Positions 48,383-56,794 of a stretch of 64,000 nucleotides of DNA are shown here, piece by piece. Every line of letters begins with the position of its first letter. The stretch's first letter is position 1. The stretch spans positions 310,001 to 374,000 of the forward strand of contig PVBG01000001.1 of assembly GCA_002968845.1 (NCBI GenBank), in the 5' to 3' direction. A program made the translations under genes and the position numbers. A model generated the notes under the pieces. The model saw nothing but the letters and a program-made list of their open reading frames with translations. It was not told the DNA's origin and ran no database searches. Source of the stretch: Neorhizobium tomejilense. Lineage in GTDB: Bacteria > Pseudomonadota > Alphaproteobacteria > Rhizobiales > Rhizobiaceae.

Positions 48383-48666
48383 CCCGCCACGACTTCAATC
48401 ACTTGGAGCGCACGGCCAAAAAGTTGATCGATGATGGCAACGTTGTTGATGCGATCAAGATTTACCTCTTCATGTCCGATGGAGACCCTTCGCTGGATGC
48501 GGGCTATCTCGGCGAGAGATTGGGTGCTTGCTACGAGCAGTTGGGCGACCTCCACGCTGCGAAATACTGGTACGGGCGAGCGGTGGATGAAAATCCTGAG
48601 GTAAGGCTTGAAGCGGCGCAAGCGTATGAACGCCTGAGCAATGTCGGGATAGACCACCTCGTGTAA
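48379..48666 (+). CDS. TPR/Sel1-like repeat protein
   Basis: The 95-residue protein MTRHDFNHLERTAKKLIDDG has helical repeats (VVDAIKIYLFMSDGDPSLDAGYLGERLGACYEQLGDLHAAKYWYGRAVDENPEV reads as two TPR-type units). Its ATG overlaps the previous stop, so the two form a coupled pair, perhaps acting together. A scaffolding function is likely; the partner is unknown. Confidence 0.65.
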   Translation: MTRHDFNHLERTAKKLIDDGNVVDAIKIYLFMSDGDPSLDAGYLGERLGACYEQLGDLHAAKYWYGRAVDENPEVRLEAAQAYERLSNVGIDHLV

Positions 48667-48809
48667 CTCCGCTTAGGGCGGAAACGGATCAGGAGACCCA
48701 GAGAGCAGAAAAGCTATTGGCCTGAAAGCGCATCAGGTTAGGCGACATAGTCTAGATCAAGTTGACAAAATGTTTCTGCCAATGCGACCGTGGGTTCACG
48801 GGGTACACC

Positions 48810-49259
48810 ATGACGACACTTAGGGTCTACGATCTCAAAGATCAGGTTCTTGCGCTTGATCTCAGAGACTTGCTGCGACTTTTGGCTCCCCGTTCTTTAG
48901 AAGCACGTTGGGTCGTCTCGACCGTTAAGTCGTCCAAATCTGGGCACGAATGGTTTGAGGCCACCGGGGAGGGGGGCGAACGGCTTGAGGGATTGGCGCA
49001 AGGCGATGGCCAGCTTTCGGGCTCTGATTTAGCCGCCTTGGCTAAAAATACGCGGCAGGTTATCTGGGGGGAGTTTGTCGGCTCGGCACCCACGCAGTCA
49101 GACAAGCCGTGGGTGATAATCCGGGCGGTCGACAGCACGTTCTACGAGATCGTTTCGGATGACGATGCGGTGCTGAACAAGATTAGCTCGACCTATAAGG
49201 ACGTCCGAACTGGGGAAACTCCGGTTACGTCATGGCTCCTGGACCGCACCGATGAATGA
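48810..49259 (+). CDS. Protein of unknown function, conserved-looking
   Basis: The 149-residue product starts MTTLRVYDLKDQVLALDLRD. It includes the block ARWVVSTVKSSKSGHEWFEATG, then RQVIWGEFVGSAPTQSDKPWVIIRAVDSTFYEI, a compact beta-rich fold with conserved Trp and acidic residues. No signal peptide. I recognise the style as one of the hypothetical proteins often found beside immunity genes in alphaproteobacteria. The start at 48810 follows the conserved MTTLR. Confidence 0.6.
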   Translation: MTTLRVYDLKDQVLALDLRDLLRLLAPRSLEARWVVSTVKSSKSGHEWFEATGEGGERLEGLAQGDGQLSGSDLAALAKNTRQVIWGEFVGSAPTQSDKPWVIIRAVDSTFYEIVSDDDAVLNKISSTYKDVRTGETPVTSWLLDRTDE

Positions 49260-49423
49260 TGGCAGGCAGACGCGAACGGCGGCCAGATCAACGAGTTCCA
49301 TGAATGACCTCGCTGTTTTATGGCAGCGCGTGGCTACGCGCCGAAACTGCTTGCGGCGACGACGTTCAGCGGCGATGAATATCTTCGCCAGCTTGACTTA
49401 GAGGAATAAGCGTCTGCTGAGGG

Positions 49424-49885
49424 CCGACTGCAGCCATCGCTCCCAAAGCCTTAAAGGTTAAAGCGGATAGCTAGCTCCGCAATCGCAGGGTCGGTGAACT
49501 CGACAACGGGATCATCAGTTTTGTCGTGTTTGCGGTGATACGCTCCCGCATCGAAAGCTTCATAGATTTCGAAGAATGGTTCCGGTACCTCGTTCTTGCC
49601 AGGTCCAAACCCTTCCTGCACGCCGGACCAAAGATCATTCATTACGCCATCACAGAAGGTGTAACTTAGCTCTCCTCGGTGGTACCCCTTCGCAATTTCC
49701 AGCGCGGCGCTATTGTAGAAGTCCCAGTGGTCGAACGCTCCTGCCCATCGGACGATGTCATCGGGCGTGAGCCGGAGCGGGCTCTTGTTGATCGCGAACT
49801 GTAGGAACTCAGACACCGCTCATCCTTCTGATAATTTGCCAGAGCTTATGAATGAACGCGCGATGCAGCGTCAATGGCCGGTTTG
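49424..49885. repeat. Large direct repeat 2, left copy
   Basis: About 460 bases repeated at 52758-53222 in the same orientation with roughly 90 percent identity. It carries the whole gene at 49451-49816 plus short flanks, including the matching upstream stretch GAATGAACGCGCGATGCAGC and the downstream CTGCAGCCATCGCTCC-type sequence. Confidence 0.85.
49451..49816 (-). CDS. Duplicated cytosolic protein of unknown function, copy 1
   Basis: The 121-residue protein starts at a GTG (MSEFLQFAINKSPLRLTPDD) with GAAGGA 8 bases upstream; the nearby ATG is out of frame and hits a stop after four codons. Features include DDIVRWAGAFDHWDFYNSAALEIAKGYHRG, DLWSGVQEGFG and PEPFFEIYEAFDAGAY. It is acidic and helical. 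A 90 percent identical copy lies at 52788-53153. Probably an immunity-type protein by context. Confidence 0.7.
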   Translation of the reverse strand: MSEFLQFAINKSPLRLTPDDIVRWAGAFDHWDFYNSAALEIAKGYHRGELSYTFCDGVMNDLWSGVQEGFGPGKNEVPEPFFEIYEAFDAGAYHRKHDKTDDPVVEFTDPAIAELAIRFNL

Positions 49886-50000
49886 GGGACGCTATCCTCC
49901 ATGGAAACACCGGCTGGGTAATATGTGCCGAAGGCGTCTGTCGGCCCTTTGCGGACTTCTGGAGACCCGCTAAACCTGCCGCTGGAACAGCGAGGGCGCG

Positions 50001-50465
50001 ATGGTCAGAGGCAGAAAGCAGAAACGAGGCGATATCGTTAGGATCGACATTGGAAACGGAAAGCAATTTCTCGCCGTCGCCCTAACACATCCGCTGTTCG
50101 CTTTTCTCGACGGTGTTGTCGAAAGTGAAGAACCGGTTCAAGACGTGCGAGATCGAGCAGTTCTCTTCAAGCTATGGGTGATGGACAGCGCCGCGAAGTC
50201 CGGGCGGTGGCCCATTGTTGGAAAGGTTGATCCACCCACAGTGTCCGCGTTGGACGGCGCAGTGTTTTTCAAGCAAGACCGGATTTCAGGCAGAATATCA
50301 GCGTATGATGCTCTCGCGAATGCCGAGTCTCCGCTTAGCTTTGAAGAGGCAGACCGCCTAGAATGTGCTGCTGTTTGGAGTCCCGAGCATGTCGAAGAGA
50401 GGCTTCGTGATCATCTGAACGGCATCTCGAACAATTGGTGGGCATCAATGCGGCCTCGAAAATAG
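50001..50465 (+). CDS. Imm26-like immunity protein
   Basis: The 154-residue protein opens MVRGRKQKRGDIVRIDIGNG and continues with AFLDGVVESEE, FKLWVMDSAAKSGRWPIVGKVDPP and FFKQDRISGRISAY. The KxGDIVxIxLGNG opening and the WPIVG strand fit Imm26, an immunity family of polymorphic toxins. Predicted cytosolic. Start at 50001 has GAGGGCG upstream. The partner toxin is not in the window. Confidence 0.55.
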   Translation: MVRGRKQKRGDIVRIDIGNGKQFLAVALTHPLFAFLDGVVESEEPVQDVRDRAVLFKLWVMDSAAKSGRWPIVGKVDPPTVSALDGAVFFKQDRISGRISAYDALANAESPLSFEEADRLECAAVWSPEHVEERLRDHLNGISNNWWASMRPRK

Positions 50466-50611
50466 CGATGATCTACTTGTCGGAACGCCCGGTGTTGGCG
50501 CGAAGCACCGACAGCCCGAATTCCGTCTCCGCTCAACTACCTAGCATTGAAGTAGCGTCTCTGGGGCTGAACAGGAAGTCCGCTCCCGGCCGACACCAGA
50601 CTTGCTTGCCG

Positions 50612-51037
50612 CTAGTCTTGGACGGCAAGCACCCAGGAAATCTCAGGTTGGTCGCGAGATATGGCATCGAGGCAACTGCCCCCGGTGACGAAGCGATAAT
50701 GTGCTGATCCGGGCAACACAACTTCGAAAACCTCTCGCTGAGGTGCCCAAAAAGGGCTGCCCTCGATCCGGTACGCGAAGTGGTTGGAGACGTGCCCGAC
50801 CGTTAGTCTGGCGTCCTCTTCGAGCGTGAGATGCATTTCATCTATGACGCGAAAAATATCGACATGAGGAAAGGCAATCCTGGCAAATCCGGGCCGTCCC
50901 GCAACAGAGACATATGCCGCCAGCTTGTTAGCGCCGACCTCTTCAAACTTCATCTCAAGGCGATGAATTTCTGCTGAAGTCGCTACGATCCTTAAATCGA
51001 AGGCAAAGGGGTGATAGACGATCACAGGCTCGGTCAT
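50612..51037 (-). CDS. Protein of unknown function
   Basis: From ATG 51037 the 141-residue product starts MTEPVIVYHPFAFDLRIVAT and ends QPEISWVLAVQD. It is a beta-rich cytosolic protein (EMKFEEVGANKLAAYVSVAG..., FEVVLPGSAHYRFVTGG). A longer ORF begins 49 codons upstream but has no conserved features there. No family recognised; context suggests an immunity-type protein. Confidence 0.55.
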   Translation of the reverse strand: MTEPVIVYHPFAFDLRIVATSAEIHRLEMKFEEVGANKLAAYVSVAGRPGFARIAFPHVDIFRVIDEMHLTLEEDARLTVGHVSNHFAYRIEGSPFWAPQREVFEVVLPGSAHYRFVTGGSCLDAISRDQPEISWVLAVQD

Positions 51038-51150
51038 TCTAAATCCAATTGATGGCTGTCTCAAGTGGTACACCGAACGGCCCGCGTTGCGCCACCGGTG
51101 TACAAGGCTGGTGGGGTCTGCCCATCGACCGCTCCGTTCCTCATGGATCA

Positions 51151-51501
51151 CTAGCTGAAGGTCATTTCCTGATAGAAAGTCCAAATACTGATGACGGCAT
51201 CTGCGCGTTCAGAAGTGCTGTGGAGCGTTAGGAGAATGGGATTATCGGCAGGGTCATCTAAAGCGATCTTAGCAAAGATCAGTCGGCTTCCGTCTTCGTG
51301 GATTTTCACGACCACGTCTGGTCGCATCTCCCCACTAATGCCCTCCATCAAACGCGACGTATCCTCGAACTGTTCTTTCATAGACGCAGTATTGGAAAAC
51401 GGTTGGTCTGTAAGGAACCCAAACCTTTCCCAGTCCGCTACTCGTGCCGTAGCGAGGATTTCGAACAGCCGCTGTTTTTCAAGGGGGCTCAACGTATCCA
51501 T
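51151..51501 (-). CDS. Protein of unknown function
   Basis: From ATG 51501 the 116-residue product starts MDTLSPLEKQRLFEILATAR, then has a helical N-terminal half and a beta-rich end (GSRLIFAKIALDDPADNPILLTLHSTSERADAVISIWTF). An upstream ATG would extend it by 29 residues. It lies about 110 bases upstream of the gene at 50612 on the same strand. Cytosolic; no family recognised. Confidence 0.5.
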   Translation of the reverse strand: MDTLSPLEKQRLFEILATARVADWERFGFLTDQPFSNTASMKEQFEDTSRLMEGISGEMRPDVVVKIHEDGSRLIFAKIALDDPADNPILLTLHSTSERADAVISIWTFYQEMTFS

Positions 51502-51667
51502 TGTCTTCACTTCCATCCGTTCACGCATGGCGGCTTTAGGCCGGTAGCCGTAATCCTTCGGTCGAGGCAGCCAGCGCAACTGCATCATGGACCGATGTGA
51601 GCTGTGGCAGGTTTTCCCTGCTCCTATACCCTGGTACTATCGAAAGGCATGCTAAATCAGGACCGCA

Positions 51668-52093
51668 ATGAATAAACTCACTTTCATTCAGCTTAATGAA
51701 CATTGGGAGGCAGCGCCTAATGCCCCTTCAGTGAACGTCAAGTTTAGCGGCAGCACTGCCGAGTTATGGTTCTTGCTGAATCCCGAGCGACCGAAATCCT
51801 CTTCCAGAGAGGCAGCAACAATTCGCTTCACAAACTGTAGCCGATGGAATTGGGATGCGACAAACGATCATGCATGGTTCTCTGGCGAAGGTAGGTACGC
51901 CAAACAAGCACCAAAATGGGGAGAATTCTATGAGATCGTTGGCGAAGAAAAGCTAGGAGGCAGCGTCGACTGGGATATCATGACAGTGGACCCGGAAGGA
52001 GCCCGCCATTTCCTATTCTACTTTCGCGACGAAACCCTGGAATTCATTGCCACCGATTGGTCGATAGCTCGGGAGGTCTTTTCGCCAGCTTAG
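51668..52093 (+). CDS. Protein of unknown function
   Basis: The 141-residue product MNKLTFIQLNEHWEAAPNAP is beta-rich with several Trp (FTNCSRWNWDATNDHAWFSG, FYEIVGEEKLGGSVDWDI, HFLFYFRDETLEFIATDW). The pattern of short strands around Trp residues is typical of small binding proteins in immunity arrays. No signal peptide and no named family. Confidence 0.55.
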   Translation: MNKLTFIQLNEHWEAAPNAPSVNVKFSGSTAELWFLLNPERPKSSSREAATIRFTNCSRWNWDATNDHAWFSGEGRYAKQAPKWGEFYEIVGEEKLGGSVDWDIMTVDPEGARHFLFYFRDETLEFIATDWSIAREVFSPA

Positions 52094-52411
52094 CAGCGGA
52101 TGAAAGCTCAATGATAGGTCAATGGCAGTTATGCCCAGTTTCCATCATTGGTGACGGTGGCGGACGAGGTGTTCTTGCTTCGCCAGCGCCTGATCGAGCA
52201 GCCAAACGTCCTTTGATCCTATCCGCCACCGCACGCTTAAGAGTAACCTGCGTATCTCCTGACTGTAAGCGGTGTTTTCCTCGCATATTGACCAAGCTCG
52301 ATTGGGCATTCGGAAAAATGCCACTACGACATTGATGGCAAGAAAGCGCCAACTTAGGACATTGGCGGTTACTGCCTTGTCTTCGGTAACGTCGTTGGAT
52401 AGGCTCGCCGC
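52094..52411. other. Intergenic region containing a 39-base repeat
   Basis: No convincing gene. At 52264-52302 lies a 39-base segment (TGTAAGCGGTGTTTTCCTCG...) that recurs at 54782-54820 with three differences. Its function is unknown; it could be a mobile-element end or a recombination trace. Confidence 0.45.
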
Positions 52412-52732
52412 ATGGGATGGACAAGGGTTCTACAAGCAGCCGAAGATGATCCAAAGGCGGCATCTTTGAACGAACGTACACTGCAAAATCTCGCGGCTCT
52501 TGTGAGGTACGGGGATGCAGGGCTGCTGCCGCCGTCAACTGTCGGTCAAGGTTATTACCCGTCAGTGGTGCTCGATTGGATTGACCTCCAACAGCAGATA
52601 GAGGTCTTCGAGGATCGTTTTGAGGTTTACGATTTCTCTGTGGTGCCAACAGCCATTCAACATGTCGCGCTCGAACAGGTAGGCCATCTCCCAAATCAAC
52701 TCTTGCCGCTCTTAACGCCGCTCAAGCGGTAG
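52412..52732 (+). CDS. Protein of unknown function
   Basis: The 106-residue frame reads MGWTRVLQAAEDDPKAASLN, then ALVRYGDAGLLPPSTVGQG, DWIDLQQQIEVFEDRFEVYDF and a C-terminal helix. The QIEVFEDRFEVYDF segment looks like a genuine strand-helix element. No signal peptide. Support is moderate as the start lacks a good ribosome site. Confidence 0.45.
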   Translation: MGWTRVLQAAEDDPKAASLNERTLQNLAALVRYGDAGLLPPSTVGQGYYPSVVLDWIDLQQQIEVFEDRFEVYDFSVVPTAIQHVALEQVGHLPNQLLPLLTPLKR

Positions 52733-52757
52733 CTTAATCGTCGACTGTGGACTGCTT

Positions 52758-53222
52758 TGGGCCGACAGCAGCCATCGTTCCGAAGCCTTAGAGCTTAAAG
52801 CGGGTGGCCAGCTCCGCGATGGCAGGGTCGGTAAACTCAGCAACAGGATCATCAGTCTTGTCGTGTTTGCGGTGATACGCTCCCGCATCGAAAGCTTCAT
52901 AGATTTCGAAGAATGGCTCCGGCACGTCGTTCTTGCCAGGTCCAAAACCCTCCTGCATCCCAGACCAAAGATCAGTCATTAGGCCATCACAGAAGGTGTA
53001 ACTTAGCTCTCCTCGGTGGTACCCCTTCGCGATTTCCAGCGCGGCGCTGTTGTAGAAGTCCCAGTGGTTGAACGCTCCTGCCCATCGAACGATGTCATCG
53101 AGCGTGAGCCGGAGCGGGCTCTTGTTGATCGCGAACTGTAGGAACTCAGACACTGCTCATCCTTCGATAAGTCGCCAGAGCTTATGAATGAACGCGCGAT
53201 GCAGCGTCAATGGCCGATTTGG
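52758..53222. repeat. Large direct repeat 2, right copy
   Basis: Copy of 49424-49885 in the same orientation. Identity ends near 53222, where GGACGCTATCC-type sequence in the left copy is replaced by different sequence. Confidence 0.85.
52788..53153 (-). CDS. Duplicated cytosolic protein of unknown function, copy 2
   Basis: The 121-residue protein is the near-identical paralogue of the 49451 product (for example SEFLQFAINKSPLRLTLDD and DLWSGMQEGFGPGKND), with the same GTG start and GAAGGA ribosome site. The few substitutions are mostly conservative, so both copies look intact and potentially functional. Confidence 0.7.
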   Translation of the reverse strand: MSEFLQFAINKSPLRLTLDDIVRWAGAFNHWDFYNSAALEIAKGYHRGELSYTFCDGLMTDLWSGMQEGFGPGKNDVPEPFFEIYEAFDAGAYHRKHDKTDDPVAEFTDPAIAELATRFKL

Positions 53223-53264
53223 CCCGCTATCCGGCGACCCAGTCCTGTCCTAAGGCACCAGAAG

Positions 53265-53915
53265 TCAGTTGCTCCAACCAATCTGGAACCAGTCAAATCG
53301 GACTTCACTAATGGGATGCCCCGACGGGTCGAGTCTGATCGAGCGAAGCACGAGGTTCAGGCTGGCAGAGTAATATTGTTCAAATATTATCGGAGCCAGT
53401 CCTTGCAGCTCCACGCGGCTATTCACCACCCAAACCGGATACGAGCATGATCCGATTGTTTCCTCAGCCCATTTTTCGAAGGTGATGGTGGTCGTGCCCG
53501 CGACTGTTTTCTGACCATTTAGAAACAGCGTTGTATCGGATTGCCAATTTCCCTTCCGTGGCAAATCGTTGAGCGTCGTCACATCCGAGTAGGTCAGCTC
53601 TTGCGAGCCCTTCGCGCTGATCCGTTTCGTGACGAGCAAGGGGTGCAGATATTCCGCCGATATTGGCTCCAGTGACACGCCCCGTACCATCAGGCGCTGC
53701 TCAGTTAACCCCGATTGAGTCGGTTTGTAGAAGACGGAGAAGAATGGCTGCTCTCTGGTGAGGAGCACGCCCTGCTTGGTTTCGTTTGGTGTCAAGCAAT
53801 GACCAAACGCTGGAACAGCGGAAACTATACCAGCCAACAGCAATAAACTTCTCAGCACAGCCGACCCCCTAATCCTGAATCGCATACTGCTACCATGGCG
53901 CGTAAGAATAGTCAT
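53265..53915 (-). CDS. Exported protein of unknown function
   Basis: From ATG 53915 the 216-residue product has an Arg-rich n-region and hydrophobic core (RFRIRGSAVLRSLLLLAGIVSAVPAFG), a signal peptide. The mature part contains GHCLTPNETKQGV and QQLTY-type beta segments (GNWQSDTTLFLNGQKTVAGTTTITFEKW) and a Cys pair (SCSYPVW). A shorter start at 53885 (MRFRIRGS) is possible. Periplasmic; family unknown. Its start lies just left of the second repeat-1 copy. Confidence 0.6.
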   Translation of the reverse strand: MTILTRHGSSMRFRIRGSAVLRSLLLLAGIVSAVPAFGHCLTPNETKQGVLLTREQPFFSVFYKPTQSGLTEQRLMVRGVSLEPISAEYLHPLLVTKRISAKGSQELTYSDVTTLNDLPRKGNWQSDTTLFLNGQKTVAGTTTITFEKWAEETIGSCSYPVWVVNSRVELQGLAPIIFEQYYSASLNLVLRSIRLDPSGHPISEVRFDWFQIGWSN

Positions 53916-53927
53916 TCGAGCAAAGTA

Positions 53928-54640
53928 TTCCTTTTGCCTTTTCATGATCGGCAAATGACCTAATTACCCCCGGATGAGACCGCCTTGCGATAACTGCCAT
54001 AACACCGGATGGGTGTGTGAGAACCATTCACACAGGCCATGGACAGGCGAGTACGCTTGCGACTGTGGTGGCGCTGGAATGCCTTGTGCCGTCTGTAATT
54101 TCGCGGATGAGTCGAACGAACCCGACTATACGGGGTTATTAGAGACATGGGAGACACTTGCCGAAAACGCGGAGCATCCAATGGGTCGCCAATATGAGCC
54201 TTGGGAACTGGAACTGATCAAATCGAATCAGGCGAATATCACCGTGTACGAAGACTTTTTGCGATCAATAGATGATGGCGAAAGGATCGTCATTCCTGAT
54301 GTCGGCGATGTGACCGAGCAAGAGCGCAAGAAGGCCGAATGGTTCCTCGCTTATCACAAGGCCAACCTTCTGAAATTGCGTGAAGGCGCGGCCAACGATA
54401 ACGAACCTCCGATGGACGAAGAACTGGCCGACTTGATCGCTGGTGATTGGTGAAAAGCCCCAGGTAGCCGGGTCGCCGCGTGTGGGAATATGAACCCAAT
54501 CCATTGTGCGATAATCGCGGGCCCAATATGGCGGCCGAGAGTGGGGTTCGAATCCCACAAACGGCATAGAGGGACTCCGGGGAGACTCACCGTTACTCAT
54601 CTCCACGATCTATGATCGTCAAGGTGGGGTCATTCGCATG
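53928..54640. repeat. Large direct repeat 1, right copy
   Basis: Copy of 43289-43998 in the same orientation. It ends at about 54640, where the matching sequence stops inside the last codons (54593-54640) of what is a full gene in the left copy (43950), and a transposase fragment begins. The break marks a recombination point. Confidence 0.85.
53974..54453 (+). CDS. DnaJ-type zinc-ribbon protein, second copy
   Basis: The 159-residue protein differs from the 43335 product at only a few positions (for example GAGMPCAVC for GAGKPCVVC, EYDW-region changes) and keeps all knuckle cysteines, so both copies appear functional. No ribosome site is obvious. Role unknown. Confidence 0.75.
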   Translation: MRPPCDNCHNTGWVCENHSHRPWTGEYACDCGGAGMPCAVCNFADESNEPDYTGLLETWETLAENAEHPMGRQYEPWELELIKSNQANITVYEDFLRSIDDGERIVIPDVGDVTEQERKKAEWFLAYHKANLLKLREGAANDNEPPMDEELADLIAGDW

Positions 54641-54714
54641 TGGTCGGCAGGAACGTGATCATCTAGGCAGAAGTCGTAGAAGAGCTGCGCCGGAGCTTCC
54701 TGACATCCCATCAT
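54640..54714 (-). mobile_element. Truncated transposase N-terminus (IS1182/IS5-like)
   Basis: Minus-strand codons 54714 down to 54640 read MMGCQEAPAQLFYDFCLDDH and then VPADH. This is, to my recollection, the start of rhizobial IS-family transposases of the type with LFYDFCLDDHVPA. At 54640 the frame runs into the right copy of repeat 1, so only about 25 codons remain. The 280 bases to its right hold a 39-base repeat (54782-54820) and no gene; they may include the IS end. Confidence 0.6.
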
Positions 54715-54994
54715 CGCTCAATCAGCCGCAAATCCATGCGACAATTGAATCACGGTGCTGAAGTTTCATCAACGCTTCAAGTGTAAGCGCTGTTTTCCTC
54801 GCACATTGACCAAGCACGATAGGCTGTTCCTAAACTAACGCTGTAGCTCAGTTCTTATCGCGAAATGACCACTTCGGGCCAACAGCGGCCAAAACGGCTC
54901 GGCCACATCGTGTGTTACAACCAAAATCGCTGCATTCTCGTCGCAAACACTTGAGCGTAGTTTTGTTGAAAGGATATATAAAATCGGAACGAGT

Positions 54995-55465
54995 GTGGAA
55001 GTCGTAAGAAGGCGCTTTGGCCTAAGATTATGCCCTCTATTCGCGCTATTGTTGATCGCGTTGTGCGGTTGCGGAGATTCGCCGGATAGGCTCCGCCCCA
55101 ACATCCCATCCGGCATCCCGGCTGGCGAAACCGTCTATTACAACACCAAATGGTTTGAATGCTCTGTCGCCATCTACCGTCTCGACCCAATTTTCGCTGA
55201 AGAGGTTCGTCGAGATGGCTTACTTTCCCTCTTTAAAGCAACATCTTCGTCTTGGAGCGAGACACCGACGTTCAAAGAGACTGCGGTCCATGCTCGATGG
55301 GAAGTGGACTTGGACGAAAGTCTGGCGTGCATTGCGGACGACAAACTCCAGACTCTTTTCCGGGAAACGTCAGTTGGTGGTGGCTATTTCCAAGTCCAAA
55401 AATACAATTCAACAATTCTGATTGCGCCTAACAACGGCCTGCTGATGGTTGGCGGGTACGAATAG
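54995..55465 (+). CDS. Putative lipoprotein
   Basis: The 156-residue product starts at a GTG (MEVVRRRFGLRLCPLFALLL) and has a lipobox-like LIALCGCGDS at residues 21-30, so it is probably a lipoprotein. The mature part includes YYNTKWFECSVAIYRLDP and a beta-rich C-terminus. No domain recognised. The Cys adjacent to the lipid site (CGC) makes the exact modified residue uncertain. Confidence 0.6.
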   Translation: MEVVRRRFGLRLCPLFALLLIALCGCGDSPDRLRPNIPSGIPAGETVYYNTKWFECSVAIYRLDPIFAEEVRRDGLLSLFKATSSSWSETPTFKETAVHARWEVDLDESLACIADDKLQTLFRETSVGGGYFQVQKYNSTILIAPNNGLLMVGGYE

Positions 55466-55474
55466 CCGAGAATT

Positions 55475-55657
55475 TCAAATGGTCAAAGTGAGGCTAATGA
55501 TCGCCAAGCCGCCCGCGACAATCATCGCGAACATGGCGTCCTGACAATCACTTCCGTCCGGACATTGCGATTTCGATGCGGAGTAAGCTGCGGCCGCAAC
55601 AAACCCGAAAAGCGAAAACAGAGCTAAACCTGACAATGCTGCGATGCTCTTGATCAA
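55475..55657 (-). CDS. Small two-helix membrane protein
   Basis: The 60-residue protein MIKSIAALSGLALFSLFGFV has two hydrophobic helices (ALSGLALFSLFGFVAAAAY and FAMIVAGGLAIISLTLTI) and a short Cys-containing loop (CPDGSDC). It is a plausible real membrane peptide of unknown role, lying between the lipoprotein and the MerR-type gene. Confidence 0.5.
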   Translation of the reverse strand: MIKSIAALSGLALFSLFGFVAAAAYSASKSQCPDGSDCQDAMFAMIVAGGLAIISLTLTI

Positions 55658-55708
55658 GCCCGCCTCGCCAGATGCCGATAGTTTCCACTTGCTGCCCAGG
55701 ATTCAAAG

Positions 55709-56794
55709 CTAAAGTTCAGGTGGGGGCCGATAGAACAGGCCGCTGAACCGCCCATCTTCGTCGAGCACGAAGCTCCACCAGAGGTGGCCGTTTTCGAAAC
55801 CGACATCATACAGGTCCCATCCCTCTTTTGTTACCTTCTTGAACGTTACCTTCTTCAGCGCCCCCATCCGCGCCAGGTTTGCTTTGATCGCCGAGGATTG
55901 CTCACGCGCGAGATTGGACAGCGGGGCCGTCATTAGCTTGTAGTTTGGCTCGAACCGTAAATCTTCGATAACCTCTCGCAGGAGAACCGCGCCGTTTTCT
56001 ACCGGCCGATTCTCACCAATTCGCTGCGCGAGCGCCTCTTCCAGGGCAAGCGCAACGCTTTTATCAACGCGGGTCGCGACCTGGTCTAAGCCATCCTGAT
56101 GGAGAATGAGGCCGGACACGATGCCGTCGCCGTTGCGGGTAAAGGTGAGTTGAGCTTGAACGGCTTTATAGAAGAAGTGGTCGACATCCTCGGGGAATAT
56201 CTCAAGCTCCGGCTGACCCGGCAGGCGTGAAAAAAGCCGTCCATCAACCAAGGTGAAGACATAAACAAGCCTGCCGAGAAGGTAAAAACCTTCATACTCA
56301 GTATAGAGAGCCGGATCGATCTTCTGTTCAGTACGAGGTCTTGCCTGCTCGTAGCGACGCCAGGCGATGGCTTCTGACGAGGTATCAGTCATATTCGTGT
56401 CCTTTGCGAGTTTCAGGAGGTCATCGACAGATAGAAGAACGCCTGCTGCATTCTTTGCTCTCAGGGCATCTACAATGGCGAGACTGCACTGAGTGCGGGC
56501 AAGTTGATCCTGCAAGGCGAGGTTCTGCGTGGAAAGCATACGGTCGAGATCAGCCGCCTGCCCGGCCAGTAGGCGGGCGATGTGCTGCAGACTAAGACCT
56601 AGCCGCTTCAACGTGAGGATTTCATTCAGTCGAGCGATTTCGTTGACCCCGTAGAGCCGCCAGTTCTTTCCCGTCCTGCGAGGGCGGATGAGGCCGGTTT
56701 GCTCATAAAGCCGCAATGCTCTGACCGTGAGGCCAATACGCTTCGCGCATTGTGCAGCAGTCAACCAGGTCTCTTCCTTGATGTCATTCCGCAT
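55709..56794 (-). CDS. MerR family transcriptional regulator with C-terminal sensor domain
   Basis: The protein of about 361 residues has an N-terminal winged helix-turn-helix typical of MerR (TWLTAAQCAKRIGLTVRALRLYEQTGLIRPRRTGKNWRLYGVNEIARLNEILTLKRLGLS). A linker helix and a beta-rich C-terminal half follow (VYVFTLVDGRLFSRLPGQP..., LWWSFVLDEDGRFSGLFYRPPPEL), perhaps a lipocalin-like ligand sensor. It should activate or repress nearby genes, but none is identified. Start at MRNDIKEETW (56794). Confidence 0.8.
   Translation of the reverse strand: MRNDIKEETWLTAAQCAKRIGLTVRALRLYEQTGLIRPRRTGKNWRLYGVNEIARLNEILTLKRLGLSLQHIARLLAGQAADLDRMLSTQNLALQDQLARTQCSLAIVDALRAKNAAGVLLSVDDLLKLAKDTNMTDTSSEAIAWRRYEQARPRTEQKIDPALYTEYEGFYLLGRLVYVFTLVDGRLFSRLPGQPELEIFPEDVDHFFYKAVQAQLTFTRNGDGIVSGLILHQDGLDQVATRVDKSVALALEEALAQRIGENRPVENGAVLLREVIEDLRFEPNYKLMTAPLSNLAREQSSAIKANLARMGALKKVTFKKVTKEGWDLYDVGFENGHLWWSFVLDEDGRFSGLFYRPPPEL

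Noticed and set aside
49320..49409. 29-codon frame ending LRQLDLEE
   Set aside because: It could be the tail of a lost gene (AARGYAPKLLAATTFSGDEYL), but it is too short to support any call.
52119..52694. 191-codon minus-strand frame
   Set aside because: No start with a ribosome site, low-complexity basic composition, and it overlaps the more plausible plus-strand gene at 52412.
54541..54558. tRNA-like T arm (GTGGGGTTCGAATCCCAC)
   Set aside because: The hairpin has an 8-base loop, no acceptor, D or anticodon arm around it could be folded, and the equivalent place in the other repeat copy is not conserved.
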